Positions 17,484-26,178 are shown, counted from the stretch's first letter. The stretch is 64,000 nt of DNA from JABAQJ01 sp046327745 (GCA_046327745.1 JAXLXV010000017.1:1-64000), one strand, 5' to 3'. Made by a program: numbers and translations. Notes: generated by a model not told the origin, from the sequence alone.

Positions 17484-17963
17484 ATGTCGATTGACCCAGA
17501 CGCTTTTCGCAGTGTCCTTGGCCGATTTGCGTCTGGAGTCACGGTCGTCACGACGCGCGACGATCAGGGACGCGACTACGGCATGACGGTGAGCGCGTTC
17601 AGTGCGCTCAGCCTCACGCCTCCACTCGTCTTGGCCTGCATCGATCGCCAAGCCGCGATGTACGAAGTGCTCGGGCGCACCAATCACTTCACGGTCAACA
17701 TCCTTGCCTCGGCGCAGGAGGCCCTGTCGCGGCGGTTCTCCGACCTCGACGCCCAGGAGCGATTCGACGGCATTGGGTTCACTCGTGGCCCGATGGGCGC
17801 ACCAATCCTCGACGACGTGCTCGCCTACCTCGAGTGTCGACTCGTCAGGCAGCTGGACGGCGGTGACCACGGCATTTTTGTCGGCGAGGTGGACACGGCG
17901 GTGACCCAGGAATTGCGCCCGCTGCTCTACTATCGCGGTGGCTACGCGGAGCTCGAGCGTTAG
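17484..17963 (+). CDS. Flavin reductase / FMN-binding split-barrel protein
   Basis: 159 aa, a full-length flavin-reductase-like domain of the HpaC/ActVB type. Motifs: FRSVLGRFASGVTVVTT at the start, GMTVSAFSALSLTPPLVLAC and HFTVNILA, then the C-terminal DHGIFVGEVD. These enzymes supply reduced FMN or FAD to partner monooxygenases. Only 6 nt separate it from the FAD oxidoreductase gene. Its TAG stop is directly followed by the GTG start of the methyltransferase gene and lies in a CGTTAGG sequence. Confidence 0.9.
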   Translation: MSIDPDAFRSVLGRFASGVTVVTTRDDQGRDYGMTVSAFSALSLTPPLVLACIDRQAAMYEVLGRTNHFTVNILASAQEALSRRFSDLDAQERFDGIGFTRGPMGAPILDDVLAYLECRLVRQLDGGDHGIFVGEVDTAVTQELRPLLYYRGGYAELER

Positions 17964-18695
17964 GTGGGCAGCGTGTGGGTGCCGCGTCGGCAGCGCGGAT
18001 ACGAGGTCCTCGACGATCACGGGTGTGATCCCGCATTACGGCGGCGCTCGCATCGCGACATCCAGCTGTCCAACCGGCTCTTCGGCGCCATCCGCGCCGT
18101 CATGCGCGAACTCGAGTGCATCATGCCGTTGCTGCCGTCAGATGCTACGCTCCTCGATGTGGGGACTGGCGTCGGCGACATCCCCGAGCGAGCGCGGGCG
18201 CTGGCCGCCACACGCGGCATTCGACTGTCCGCGTTAGGCGTCGACAGCATCCCGGAACTCGTCGCCACCACCACGCATCGTATTCCGCTTGGCGTGTGCG
18301 CCGACGCCCTCGAACTCCCCTTCGCCAGCGAGAGTGTGGATGTCGTCTGTTGCTCGCAGGTCCTTCACCATTTTGAGGACACCGATGCCCTCACCATGCT
18401 TCGGGAAATGCACCGCGTCGCCCGGCGCTTTGTCATCGTGAGCGACTTGCGGCGGAGCTGGCTGGCCGTGGCCGGATTGTGGGGCGTGTCCTTCCCGCTG
18501 CGCTTTCACCCCGTCAGCCGGCACGACGGCATGACCTCCGTGCTTCGTGGCTTCACCAGACAGGAGCTGCGCGACCTCGTGCGACGTGCCACGGGCGTAG
18601 ATGCCAACGTCAACCACCGGCTCGGATTCCGCGTGACCGCCAGATGGCCGCGTTTGCCGAACGGCCCGCAGCGAGAATATGCAGCCTCCGTTTGA
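17964..18695 (+). CDS. Class I SAM-dependent methyltransferase
   Basis: 243 aa from a GTG immediately after the preceding stop. SAM-binding motif I LLDVGTGVGDIPERA, an acidic motif II region (ALGVDSIPEL) and motif III around VDVVCCSQVLHHF; the His-Phe-Asp and following REMHRVARR fit ubiquinone/menaquinone-type methyltransferases. The opening RGYEVLDDHGCDPALRRRSH resembles the methyltransferases found in type III polyketide and FAD-oxidoreductase clusters. Likely methylates an oxygen or carbon of the product of this cluster. Overlaps the next gene by 17 nt. Confidence 0.88.
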   Translation: MGSVWVPRRQRGYEVLDDHGCDPALRRRSHRDIQLSNRLFGAIRAVMRELECIMPLLPSDATLLDVGTGVGDIPERARALAATRGIRLSALGVDSIPELVATTTHRIPLGVCADALELPFASESVDVVCCSQVLHHFEDTDALTMLREMHRVARRFVIVSDLRRSWLAVAGLWGVSFPLRFHPVSRHDGMTSVLRGFTRQELRDLVRRATGVDANVNHRLGFRVTARWPRLPNGPQREYAASV

Positions 18696-19179
18696 CCTCG
18701 GGCCCATGCCCGTGGGGCGGGCCATGCACACCCTGGATGAGCGGTTGGTGCGCGCCACTGTTACCGAGATCTTTGGCGTGGTCGCCGCCGTGGAACAGTG
18801 GCCCGCCTACCTCGCGCACTACCGGTATGTGCGCTTTCGCGAACGTGCTTCAGATGGCGGCGGCGTGGTAGAAATGGCCGCCAACCGACCCTTCGGCCTC
18901 ATCAACTGGCCCACGTGGTGGCTGTCACAGATGCAGGTGGACCGAAATGCGCCGTCCGTTCGCTTCCGGCACATCGGCGGCATCACTACGGGGATGGACG
19001 TGGAGTGGAGCTTTACGCCCGCCGCAGGTGGGACTCACGTTAGGCTTCTCCACGTCTGGGACGGACCGGCGTGGCCCGTGATCGGGGTGTTTGCCGCCAC
19101 CGAGGTCATTGGTCCGGTATTCGTGCACGGCATCGCCTCGCGAACGCTCGAGGGGCTGGCCCGTACGGTCGAGCGCTGA
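18679..19179 (+). CDS. SRPBCC (START-like) aromatase/cyclase-type protein
   Basis: 166 aa, one polyketide-cyclase/dehydrase-like domain: TEIFGVVAAVEQWPAYLAHY is the first helix-strand pair of the fold and GGTHVRLLHVWDGP a late strand; a long C-terminal helix follows (GIASRTLEGLARTVER). Such domains bind hydrophobic ligands and in type II polyketide pathways direct ring closure. The gene starts within the end of the methyltransferase gene, so they are probably translationally coupled. Confidence 0.8.
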   Translation: MQPPFDLGPMPVGRAMHTLDERLVRATVTEIFGVVAAVEQWPAYLAHYRYVRFRERASDGGGVVEMAANRPFGLINWPTWWLSQMQVDRNAPSVRFRHIGGITTGMDVEWSFTPAAGGTHVRLLHVWDGPAWPVIGVFAATEVIGPVFVHGIASRTLEGLARTVER

Positions 19180-19302
19180 TCTGGACATCCCCTCACCGCA
19201 CGTCGATGTCACCCGATAGATTCAACCGTGTCACTCCGCGCGCGCCCGGACGCCCCCATTCGACCTGTCGCAGCGTCCGGCGTTAGAGCAACCAGGAACC
19301 AG

Positions 19303-20541
19303 ATGCGTCGTCGAGTCGTCGTTACCGGCCTGGGCGTCATCACGCCTATCGGCATCGGCAAGGAAGCCTTGTGGTCCGGCCTGCAACAGGGCCGCTCAGC
19401 CGTGGGAGAGGTGACACGCTTCGACCCGGCCCTCTTTCGTTCACGCAACGCCGCCGAAGTACGGGATTTCGTCGTCGCGGATCACCTCGAGGAAAAACGC
19501 GCCAAGCGGCTGGACCGCTTCGGTGCGTTCTCGGTCGTCGCCGCTCGTCAGGCACTCGCCGACGCCGGGATTGACCTGAACCACGAGGACCGCGATCGCA
19601 TCGGCGCGATGATGGGCACGGCGCTCGGCGGCGTCGCGTATGGTGAGGCCCAGAACGTCCTGTTCTACCGCGACGGCATCCGCGCCGTGGACGCCACGCT
19701 GGCCCTCGCCGTATTCGGCGGGGCCGCCAGTTGCAACATCGCCATCGAGTGCGGCGTGACCGGGCCCAATTCCACCAACGCCATGAGTTGTGCCTCGGGG
19801 ACGATCGCCATCGGCGATGGCTTTCGTCAGGTGCGTGATGGCTACGCCGACGTCATGATCTGTGGGGGTTCCGAAGCCCCGTTAGCGCCCCTGTGCTTTG
19901 GCGCCTTCGCCCTGATCCGGGCCATGTCCACGCGCAACGACGACCCTGCCAGCGCGTCACGACCGTTCGACAAGGATCGCGACGGATTCGTGATGGGTGA
20001 AGGCGCATCGGTGCTCATTCTCGAAGAGCGCTCGCGCGCTATCGCTCGCGGCGCGCGGATCTACGCCGAAATGCTCGGCTTTGGCAGCACCAACGACGCG
20101 CACCACATGACCGCCCCGCGCCCTGACGGTTCACAGGCGGCTCGTGCCATGCGGCTGGCGCTGTCCGATGCCAACGTGCAGCCCGGCGAGGTCGGCTACA
20201 TCAACGCCCACGGCAGCTCCACGCCGCTGAATGATCCCACCGAAACCGTGGCCATCAAGCAAGTGCTCGGCGAGCATGCCTATCGCATTCCCGTCAGCGG
20301 CACCAAGGGATACTACGGCCACGCGTTGGGTGCCTCGGGAGCTATCGAGGCGGCGATTTGCGCGCTGTCCCTGGATCGTGAATGGCTGCCGCCAACGGTG
20401 AACCTGTCGGTGCCCGACCAGATGTGCGACCTGGATTTTGTCCCGAACACGGGGCGGCCGGCTCGCGTTGAGCACCTGATTTCGAACTCGTTTGGCTTTG
20501 GCGGCATCAACGCCGCGCTGGTCATGCGACGCGGGAACTGA
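19303..20541 (+). CDS. Beta-ketoacyl-ACP synthase II (FabF/KS-alpha type)
   Basis: 412 aa condensing enzyme. The thiolase-fold triad is intact: Cys163 in NAMSCASGT, His303 in NAHGSSTPLND and His340 in GTKGYYGHALGASG. Start at ATG 19303, preceded by AGGA. The Cys shows it is an elongating KS rather than a chain-length factor. No acyl carrier protein, chain-length factor or malonyl transferase gene is adjacent, so it must use partners encoded elsewhere. Last gene of the five-gene unit beginning with the FAD oxidoreductase; a strong terminator follows. It could be housekeeping fabF, but the neighbours suggest a specialised role. Confidence 0.9.
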   Translation: MRRRVVVTGLGVITPIGIGKEALWSGLQQGRSAVGEVTRFDPALFRSRNAAEVRDFVVADHLEEKRAKRLDRFGAFSVVAARQALADAGIDLNHEDRDRIGAMMGTALGGVAYGEAQNVLFYRDGIRAVDATLALAVFGGAASCNIAIECGVTGPNSTNAMSCASGTIAIGDGFRQVRDGYADVMICGGSEAPLAPLCFGAFALIRAMSTRNDDPASASRPFDKDRDGFVMGEGASVLILEERSRAIARGARIYAEMLGFGSTNDAHHMTAPRPDGSQAARAMRLALSDANVQPGEVGYINAHGSSTPLNDPTETVAIKQVLGEHAYRIPVSGTKGYYGHALGASGAIEAAICALSLDREWLPPTVNLSVPDQMCDLDFVPNTGRPARVEHLISNSFGFGGINAALVMRRGN

Positions 20542-20559
20542 CGCACAGCCCTAACGCAC

Positions 20560-20593
20560 AACGGCCGGCCATCCGTGGCCGGCCGTTCTTTTT
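20560..20593 (+). terminator. Rho-independent terminator after the ketosynthase gene
   Basis: Perfect 12-bp stem (AACGGCCGGCCA / TGGCCGGCCGTT) with a TCCG tetraloop, followed by CTTTTTT. It ends the 15.4-20.5 kb plus-strand unit, 18 nt after the ketosynthase stop. Confidence 0.92.
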
Positions 20594-20605
20594 TCCCGAT
20601 AGACG

Positions 20606-21004
20606 TCAGCTCGGCTTCTTGGCTCGATCGATCTTTCGTTGCCCTTTGCGCTGTTGGCGCTCGCCGCGGTTTTCCATGCGATCACCCACACGCTCCTTGT
20701 GCTCACCGCGCGCTTCCATGCGCTCGCCCTTGTTCTCCATGCGCTCGGCGGCCTTCTCGTGTCCGGCATCGTCCAGCTTGTCGCTGCGATGTTCCAGTCG
20801 CTCGCCCTTCGCTTCCAGCTTGTCGCCAACGCGTTCCTTGTGCTCGCCTCGCGCTTCCAATCGCTTGCCATGTCGCTTCTGTGCCTTGCCCGCGAGGTAC
20901 TGCGCGGTATCCCGGCGCGTATCAACCTGGGCAGCGGCTGGCACCGTCGCCACCGCGCTGACGGCCGCGAACACGCACCACGTGGCTATCGTCCGAAAAT
21001 GCAT
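20606..21004 (-). CDS. Exported charged heptad-repeat protein
   Basis: 132 aa from ATG 21004 with a signal peptide (MHFRTIATWCVFAAVSAVA, cleaved near AAAQ). The mature part is nearly all Arg, Lys, Glu, Asp and Gly arranged in 7-residue units of the form [RK]-[LM]-E-x-[RK]-G-[ED], such as RLEARGE, HKERVGD, KLEAKGE, RMENKGE, RMENRGE. A block of 47 residues is duplicated (RLEARGEHKERVGD and again RMEARGEHKERVGD, 141 bp apart). Likely a periplasmic helical or intrinsically disordered protein. No family recognised. Convergent with the ketosynthase gene. Confidence 0.75.
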   Translation of the reverse strand: MHFRTIATWCVFAAVSAVATVPAAAQVDTRRDTAQYLAGKAQKRHGKRLEARGEHKERVGDKLEAKGERLEHRSDKLDDAGHEKAAERMENKGERMEARGEHKERVGDRMENRGERQQRKGQRKIDRAKKPS

Positions 21005-21311
21005 GAGTCCATCCTCCCGGAGTAGAACATCGTTGTAGCTGCGAGAATCCGTTGCAGCCACTCGCCCGAATATGACGCTCGACGGCTATCGACGTTAAGG
21101 GCACCCCACCCAGCACCGAACGTGTTGGTGCCGCACATCACGGTGTGGCTGGTCAACGTGCGGCCGTCGTTGATCTTCCGAAACCTGCGGCGTGGTCAAT
21201 ACAGGTGGCGTCCTACGACGACCCACCGGGACGAAACGTTCCGCAAACCTTGCTGCGCGCATTTCGCTCCGATACCTTCGCGCCCGCAGCGGCCGAGACG
21301 TCCACATCCGC

Positions 21312-22007
21312 ATGGAGCCCATCATGCCCAGTTCCGCCCGCAATTTCTTCGCCGAGTTGGTCGGTACGTTCGCCCTCGTGTTTGTTGGGGGCGGTGCGAT
21401 CATGATGGCACAGCACACGAATTCCTCGGCCGGCCTACTCTCCGTGGCCATTGCCCACGGACTGGCGCTCGGCCTCATGGTGTCGGCCACCATGCAGGTA
21501 TCTGGCGGGCAGCTCAACCCGGCGATCTCCATCGGGTTGATGCTGACGCGACGGCTGCCGCCAGTCCTCGGCGCCATCCACATCGTCGCGCAGTTGGTCG
21601 GCGCCGCGCTGGCCGCCTGGACACTCAAGGCCACCTTCCCCGCGGCGCTGGTGCAGGCCTCACACGCCGGCGGACAGGCCGTGGCACTGGACGTCACGAC
21701 CGGCCACGCGATTGTTCTGGAGGCGATCGCCACGTTCTTCCTGATGTTCGTGATCTACGGGACTGCCGTCACTGGCAAGGCACCACGTCTGGCAGGGCTG
21801 GCCATCGGCCTAACGATTGCGGCGGACATCCTGGCCATTGGCCCACTCACCGGTGCATCCATGAACCCCGCCCGGTCCTTTGGGCCGGCGCTCGTCTCCG
21901 GGGTTTGGGAGGGCCATATGATCTACTGGATCGGCCCGATTGTCGGTGCCGCCGTAGCTGCGCTGCTGTGGGAGTACGTGCTCATCGATAAGCACGCCGC
22001 CACCTAA
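21312..22007 (+). CDS. Aquaporin-family (MIP) channel
   Basis: 231 aa, six helices and two half-helices. Both NPA boxes are present: SGGQLNPAISIG and TGASMNPARSFGPAL, with the Arg of the selectivity filter after the second. The first box has Gln where AqpZ has His (SGGH.NPA). The start is ATG 21312 (MEPIMPSS); an ATG at 21324 is equally possible. The polar N-terminal extension that an upstream start would add has no homology to the family. Probable water or small-solute channel of the inner membrane. It ends 9 nt from the convergent pyrophosphatase gene. Confidence 0.9.
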   Translation: MEPIMPSSARNFFAELVGTFALVFVGGGAIMMAQHTNSSAGLLSVAIAHGLALGLMVSATMQVSGGQLNPAISIGLMLTRRLPPVLGAIHIVAQLVGAALAAWTLKATFPAALVQASHAGGQAVALDVTTGHAIVLEAIATFFLMFVIYGTAVTGKAPRLAGLAIGLTIAADILAIGPLTGASMNPARSFGPALVSGVWEGHMIYWIGPIVGAAVAALLWEYVLIDKHAAT

Positions 22008-22016
22008 CACCAGCGA

Positions 22017-22559
22017 CTACGGTCCTGACGCCAGATACTCCGCTTCGTACCGCGCGATCGACTCCTGGATCACCTGCATCGCCACTTCGCTCTTTTCCCA
22101 GCCGAGAATCTGCATCCGCTTCCCCTCCAGATCCTTGTAGATCAGGAAGAAGTGCTCGACCTCGTTCAGGAAGTGGCGCGGAATATCCGCGATGTCGAAA
22201 TACTCTTGCTGGATCGGATCGTGTGAAGGGACGGCAAGCACCTTGTCGTCAGGTTCACCACGGTCCAGCATCTTCAACACGCCGATCGGCCGGGCGTCGA
22301 TCTGACACCCTGGGAACGTCGGCTCGTTGATGCGCACCAGAATGTCGAGCGGATCCCCATCCTCGTGCAGCGTCCGGGGAATGAACCCGTAGTCGCCAGG
22401 ATAGTGGACGGCCGAGTACAGGACGCGGTCGAGCTTCAACAAGCCGGACTTCTTGTCCAGCTCGTACTTGTTCCGGCTACCGCGAGGAATCTCGATGATC
22501 GCGGTGACTTCGTCCGGCGGATGCGCCCCGGGGGGCAGGTCGTGCCAAGGATGGATCAT
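22017..22559 (-). CDS. ppa: Inorganic pyrophosphatase (family I)
   Basis: 180 aa soluble enzyme hydrolysing diphosphate to two phosphates. Signatures: VTAIIEIPRGSRNKYE with the conserved Glu, Arg and Lys, the HYPGDYGFIPRTLHEDGDPLDILV core with the D-G-D-P-x-D metal site, and a second Asp in LDRGEPDDK. Length matches the bacterial hexameric enzyme. Confidence 0.96.
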   Translation of the reverse strand: MIHPWHDLPPGAHPPDEVTAIIEIPRGSRNKYELDKKSGLLKLDRVLYSAVHYPGDYGFIPRTLHEDGDPLDILVRINEPTFPGCQIDARPIGVLKMLDRGEPDDKVLAVPSHDPIQQEYFDIADIPRHFLNEVEHFFLIYKDLEGKRMQILGWEKSEVAMQVIQESIARYEAEYLASGP

Positions 22560-22586
22560 GCGTGGTCGGGATGCGTGGTTCGCATC

Positions 22587-22850
22587 CTAACGTAACTCAG
22601 GACTCCGTTCCACGCTGTCGACCTTCGCCGGTAATCTCGCTGGCAACTCTCGCGACAATCGATCGACCTGAAGGGCCAGCGCATCGATGGCTTCCTCGAT
22701 GCGCACCAACCGCGCCTCCTGGGCCTGCAGTTCTTCCCTCCCTAACAAGCCCATGGACTCCAGCACACGCGGCACGACGTTCGTCACGCTCCACCAGACG
22801 GCCGTCGGGACGACGACCAGGACAATCAGCCCGATGAGGGCGAAGATCAT
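22587..22850 (-). CDS. Small single-TM / coiled-coil protein (paralogue 1)
   Basis: 87 aa. One N-terminal membrane helix (MIFALIGLIVLVVVPTAVWW), then a predicted coiled coil centred on RIEEAIDALALQVDRLSREL. Its start overlaps the stop of the upstream gene by 4 nt. The helix matches that of the neighbour (MEGAIDAIAVEVERVAE), so the two are probably paralogues forming a pair. Function unknown; a membrane-anchored scaffold is a guess. Confidence 0.65.
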   Translation of the reverse strand: MIFALIGLIVLVVVPTAVWWSVTNVVPRVLESMGLLGREELQAQEARLVRIEEAIDALALQVDRLSRELPARLPAKVDSVERSPELR

Positions 22851-23122
22851 CGCGGACGCTCGACAGGCTCCGCGGCCCGCTCCGCCAGCAACTTCGTGGC
22901 AAAACGCTGGGCTTCAGCCACGCGCTCAACTTCCACCGCAATGGCGTCAATGGCCCCTTCCATCCGATCGAGGCGGTCAGATACGCCGGTCAGCGCGTCC
23001 GGAGCGCTCGAGGGGGGCAACCGCCGATGGGCCCCCGGGAGAATGCCCCTGAGGATGGTCAGTATGATCAGTCCACCGACCACAATTCCCGCGAACGCCA
23101 CCATTGCCGTATATCGGTCCAT
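22847..23122 (-). CDS. Small single-TM / coiled-coil protein (paralogue 2)
   Basis: 91 aa from ATG 23122, chosen because it begins the membrane helix (MDRYTAMVAFAGIVVGGLII); an upstream in-frame start would add 21 polar residues. A Pro-rich linker follows and then the coiled-coil segment DRLDRMEGAIDAIAVEVERV, similar to the downstream neighbour. Translationally coupled to it by a 4-nt overlap. No known family. Confidence 0.65.
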   Translation of the reverse strand: MDRYTAMVAFAGIVVGGLIILTILRGILPGAHRRLPPSSAPDALTGVSDRLDRMEGAIDAIAVEVERVAEAQRFATKLLAERAAEPVERPR

Positions 23123-23244
23123 CGTTGCGCCTCCACACGAGGGGTGAGCGCTCTGCCCTACGGAAGGACGCCGCAACAGTGTCACACGTTCGCTGCTCGC
23201 GCACGACGTCCACGAGCAGTTTACATCGGATCGCGACGGCTCGC

Positions 23245-23544
23245 CTACTCGCTCCGCACCTGGAAGAGCGGCTCCAGCCGGGTGGTTTGAAGAAGCGAGC
23301 GAACGTCTTCGCTGGGTCGAAACAGCCGCGTCGCCAGCCCGCGCTCCCGGGCGCGCTTGGTCACCATGACCAAAATCCCGAGCCCACAGGCGTCAATATC
23401 GTGGGTCGCCGACATATCGATCGTCAGCGCGTCACCCGACTCTTCACCGACTCGCTCGAGGCAGTCCAGCGCGGCGCTTCGGAATTCCACGCGAGTCTGC
23501 GCAGTCAGTGCCGTCGGAGCCGCCACCATCAGATGATCCGCCAT
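23245..23544 (-). CDS. STAS-domain protein (anti-sigma-factor-antagonist fold) without phosphorylatable serine
   Basis: 99 aa from ATG 23544. The order fits a single STAS domain: a strand with LTIDMSATHDID, then the loop ACGLGILVMVTKRARERG, then RLFRPSEDVRSLLQTTRLE. In SpoIIAA-type antagonists the loop is D-S-S-G with a phosphorylated Ser before Gly; here it is D-A-C-G, so switching by Ser phosphorylation is not possible in the usual way. No anti-sigma kinase gene is adjacent. A longer frame upstream of 23544 has no protein-like features. Confidence 0.7.
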   Translation of the reverse strand: MADHLMVAAPTALTAQTRVEFRSAALDCLERVGEESGDALTIDMSATHDIDACGLGILVMVTKRARERGLATRLFRPSEDVRSLLQTTRLEPLFQVRSE

Positions 23545-23864
23545 TGCCGCACCTTCTCCCGTTGAATGCCCCGTCCGAGGGATCACAGGCGATGCCTGTG
23601 CCAAGCGTGCGGGAATGGGCCAACTCATTGTGAAGGGGTCGGTTCCGATCACCCTCTGGCACCACCCCGACGGAACGGGCCGACGCGAAATGCGTCGTCC
23701 GGGGACGTTTGCCCCACGGCCACCGCTGTGGATGAGTCTCGGCTGCGCGATCCGACCGTTGCAGTTTCCCGGTGCGATCGGCAGAATCTGCGTCAGGGAC
23801 TTCTGACGACCATAGGCGCGTCGTAAGCCCAAGTGCGCGCACATCCTACACGACGTCATCCATC
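23545..23864. other. Divergent intergenic region between STAS gene and acs
   Basis: 320 bp between two divergent genes, expected to hold both promoters. I see no coding signal, no convincing hairpin and no obvious consensus promoter. Confidence 0.5.
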
Positions 23865-25829
23865 ATGTCCGACATCTCGGTGCTGTTGCAGGAAAACCGG
23901 AAATTCCCCCCTTCTGCGGCCTTCCGGTCCCAGGCCGGCATCACCGATTGGTCGGCGCATGAACGCGCCACAAAGGACTACGAGGGCTACTGGGCGAACG
24001 AGGCCAAAGCGCTCGACTGGATTCGCCCGTGGGACCGCGTGCTCGACTGGCAGGCCCCGTGGGCGAAGTGGTTTGTCGGCGGCAAGCTGAATGTGGCCGC
24101 GAACTGCGTGGACCGGCATGTCGCGTCCGCCAGACGCAACAAGGCGGCCATCATCTTTGAGGGAGAACCCGGCGATCGTCGCACCCTGACGTACTGGGAC
24201 CTGTATGTGGAGGTCCGGAAGTTCGCCAACGTGCTTAAGTCGTTAGGCGTGCAGAAAGGCGATCGGGTCGGTATTTACCTGCCGCTCGTGCCCGAGGCGG
24301 CCATCGCCATGCTGGCGTGCGCGCGCATTGGAGCCATCCACTCGGTGGTTTTTGGCGGCTTCTCGCCAGAATCGCTGCGTGACCGCATGAACGACGCCCA
24401 GGCGAAGGTGGTGATCACCGCGGATGGCGGCTATCGGCGCGGCCAAGTGGTACCGCTCAAGCGGAACACCGACAAAGCGCTGGAAGAGGCACCCTCGGTC
24501 AAGCATGTCGTGGTCGTACAGCGACGCCCCGGTGGCATGGGCGACGAGTCCTTTGCCGACATGAAGGAAGGGCGCGATCACTGGTGGCATCGATTGATGG
24601 CGCACGCCAGCCACGCCTGCGAGCCAGAGCCGATGGACGCCGAGGACGTACTGTTCATCCTGTACACGTCGGGCACCACCGGAAAGCCCAAGGGCATCGT
24701 GCACACGACGGGTGGCTACCTGACGGGAGTGGCATCGTCTACCCGCCACGTGTTTGACCTGAAGGACGACGACGTCTTCTGGTGCACCGCCGATGTCGGG
24801 TGGATCACCGGTCACTCGTACCTTGTGTATGGTCCGCTCGCCAATGGTGCCACGTGCGTCATGTACGAAGGCGCTCCCGATTGGCCCGAAAAGAACCGCT
24901 TCTGGGAGATCTGCGAGCGGCACGGGGTGACCGTCTTCTACACCGCGCCCACCGCGATCCGCGCCTTCATGAAGTGGGGCCTGGAGTGGCCCGCCAAGCA
25001 CGACCTGTCCCGTCTTCGCTTGTTAGGCAGTGTCGGCGAACCGATCAATCCAGAGGCCTGGGTGTGGTATCACCGGGTCATCGGCGGCGAGCGCTGCCCA
25101 ATCGTCGACACGTGGTGGCAAACGGAAACCGGGGCAATCGTCATCTCTCCCCTTCCCGGTGTCACCGAGACCAAGCCCGGCTCGGCAACCAAACCCCTGC
25201 CCGGCTACTTCGCTGAACTGTTGGACTCCACGGCGCAGGTGATCCCAGTCGGCGGTGGTCTCCTTGCCCTCACCCGCCCGTGGCCGTCCATGCTGCGGAC
25301 GATTTGGGGCGACGACGCGCGCTACGTCAACACGTACTTCACCAAGTGGGACAACCGCCCAGACCTCTACTTCCCGGGCGACGGGGCCAAACGCGACGAC
25401 GACGGCTACTACTGGATCCTCGGACGCGTCGACGATGTGTTGAACGTGGCGGGACACCGCATTGGCACCATGGAGGTGGAATCCGCGCTGGTAGAGCATC
25501 CCACGGTGGCAGAGGCAGCCGTGGTCGGGAAGGCGCACGAGCTGAAGGGTCAGGCCCTCGCCGCCTTTGTCACGCTGCGCACGGGATACCATCCGTCACC
25601 TGCACTCCGCGACGAACTGCGCGAATTCGTTGCCCAAAAGATTGGGGCACTGGCGCGCCCGGATGACATCCTGTTCTCCGCCGATCTTCCCAAGACGCGG
25701 TCGGGCAAGATCATGCGCCGCTTGCTGCGCGACATCGCCGAGGGACGCGCGTTAGGCGACACCACGACGCTCGCCGATCCCGGCGTCGTCGCGTCCCTGA
25801 AGGCCCAGTACGAAGACAAGGAAGGCTAG
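23865..25829 (+). CDS. acs: Acetyl-CoA synthetase
   Basis: 654 aa AMP-forming enzyme, the normal length, making acetyl-CoA from acetate, ATP and CoA. Motifs: ILYTSGTTGKPKG (P-loop-like A3), DTWWQTETGA (A5), LYFPGDGAKRDDDGYYWILG (A7-A8), and near the C-terminus KTRSGKIMRR, whose Lys is the catalytic residue controlled by acetylation in other bacteria. ATG at 23865 preferred; an in-frame extension upstream lacks homology. Start MSDISVLLQENRKFPPS is typical for the family. Confidence 0.96.
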   Translation: MSDISVLLQENRKFPPSAAFRSQAGITDWSAHERATKDYEGYWANEAKALDWIRPWDRVLDWQAPWAKWFVGGKLNVAANCVDRHVASARRNKAAIIFEGEPGDRRTLTYWDLYVEVRKFANVLKSLGVQKGDRVGIYLPLVPEAAIAMLACARIGAIHSVVFGGFSPESLRDRMNDAQAKVVITADGGYRRGQVVPLKRNTDKALEEAPSVKHVVVVQRRPGGMGDESFADMKEGRDHWWHRLMAHASHACEPEPMDAEDVLFILYTSGTTGKPKGIVHTTGGYLTGVASSTRHVFDLKDDDVFWCTADVGWITGHSYLVYGPLANGATCVMYEGAPDWPEKNRFWEICERHGVTVFYTAPTAIRAFMKWGLEWPAKHDLSRLRLLGSVGEPINPEAWVWYHRVIGGERCPIVDTWWQTETGAIVISPLPGVTETKPGSATKPLPGYFAELLDSTAQVIPVGGGLLALTRPWPSMLRTIWGDDARYVNTYFTKWDNRPDLYFPGDGAKRDDDGYYWILGRVDDVLNVAGHRIGTMEVESALVEHPTVAEAAVVGKAHELKGQALAAFVTLRTGYHPSPALRDELREFVAQKIGALARPDDILFSADLPKTRSGKIMRRLLRDIAEGRALGDTTTLADPGVVASLKAQYEDKEG

Positions 25830-25833
25830 TCGC

Positions 25834-26178
25834 GTGTCCCTGCTTCGTTCGCTCTTTCCCGAGTCGATCTTTCCGCGCAAGCTGGACGAGGCGGCCGAGC
25901 GCCGCCTTCGACTGGCCCAGGCACGCGCCGAGGAAGCGCTGATCGAAACGCATGTCCAAAACGCGCTGCTCTTTGTCGACGCGCTGGCCGACGAGCTGTC
26001 GTTCGACCGCGCCATCGACGCCTATGTGCGCGTGATGAACATCGCCGAACCGCTGGCCAGCACGGTGGCCACACGGGTGTTGGTGGTGCTGGGACAGGAC
26101 CTGATGCCAAAGCGCGATCGCGGGGCCGACGCCGAAGACCGCCCGGTCGTGCGCATTCCCCCTCGAGAGGCGGACTAG
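25834..26178 (+). CDS. Hypothetical helical protein downstream of acs
   Basis: 114 aa from a GTG 4 nt after the acs stop, so probably co-transcribed. Soluble, predicted helical (KLDEAAERRLRLAQARAEEAL), with a polar Arg/Asp-rich tail. No family recognised. Its last 4 nt overlap the end of the convergent histidine kinase gene. Confidence 0.65.
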   Translation: MSLLRSLFPESIFPRKLDEAAERRLRLAQARAEEALIETHVQNALLFVDALADELSFDRAIDAYVRVMNIAEPLASTVATRVLVVLGQDLMPKRDRGADAEDRPVVRIPPREAD

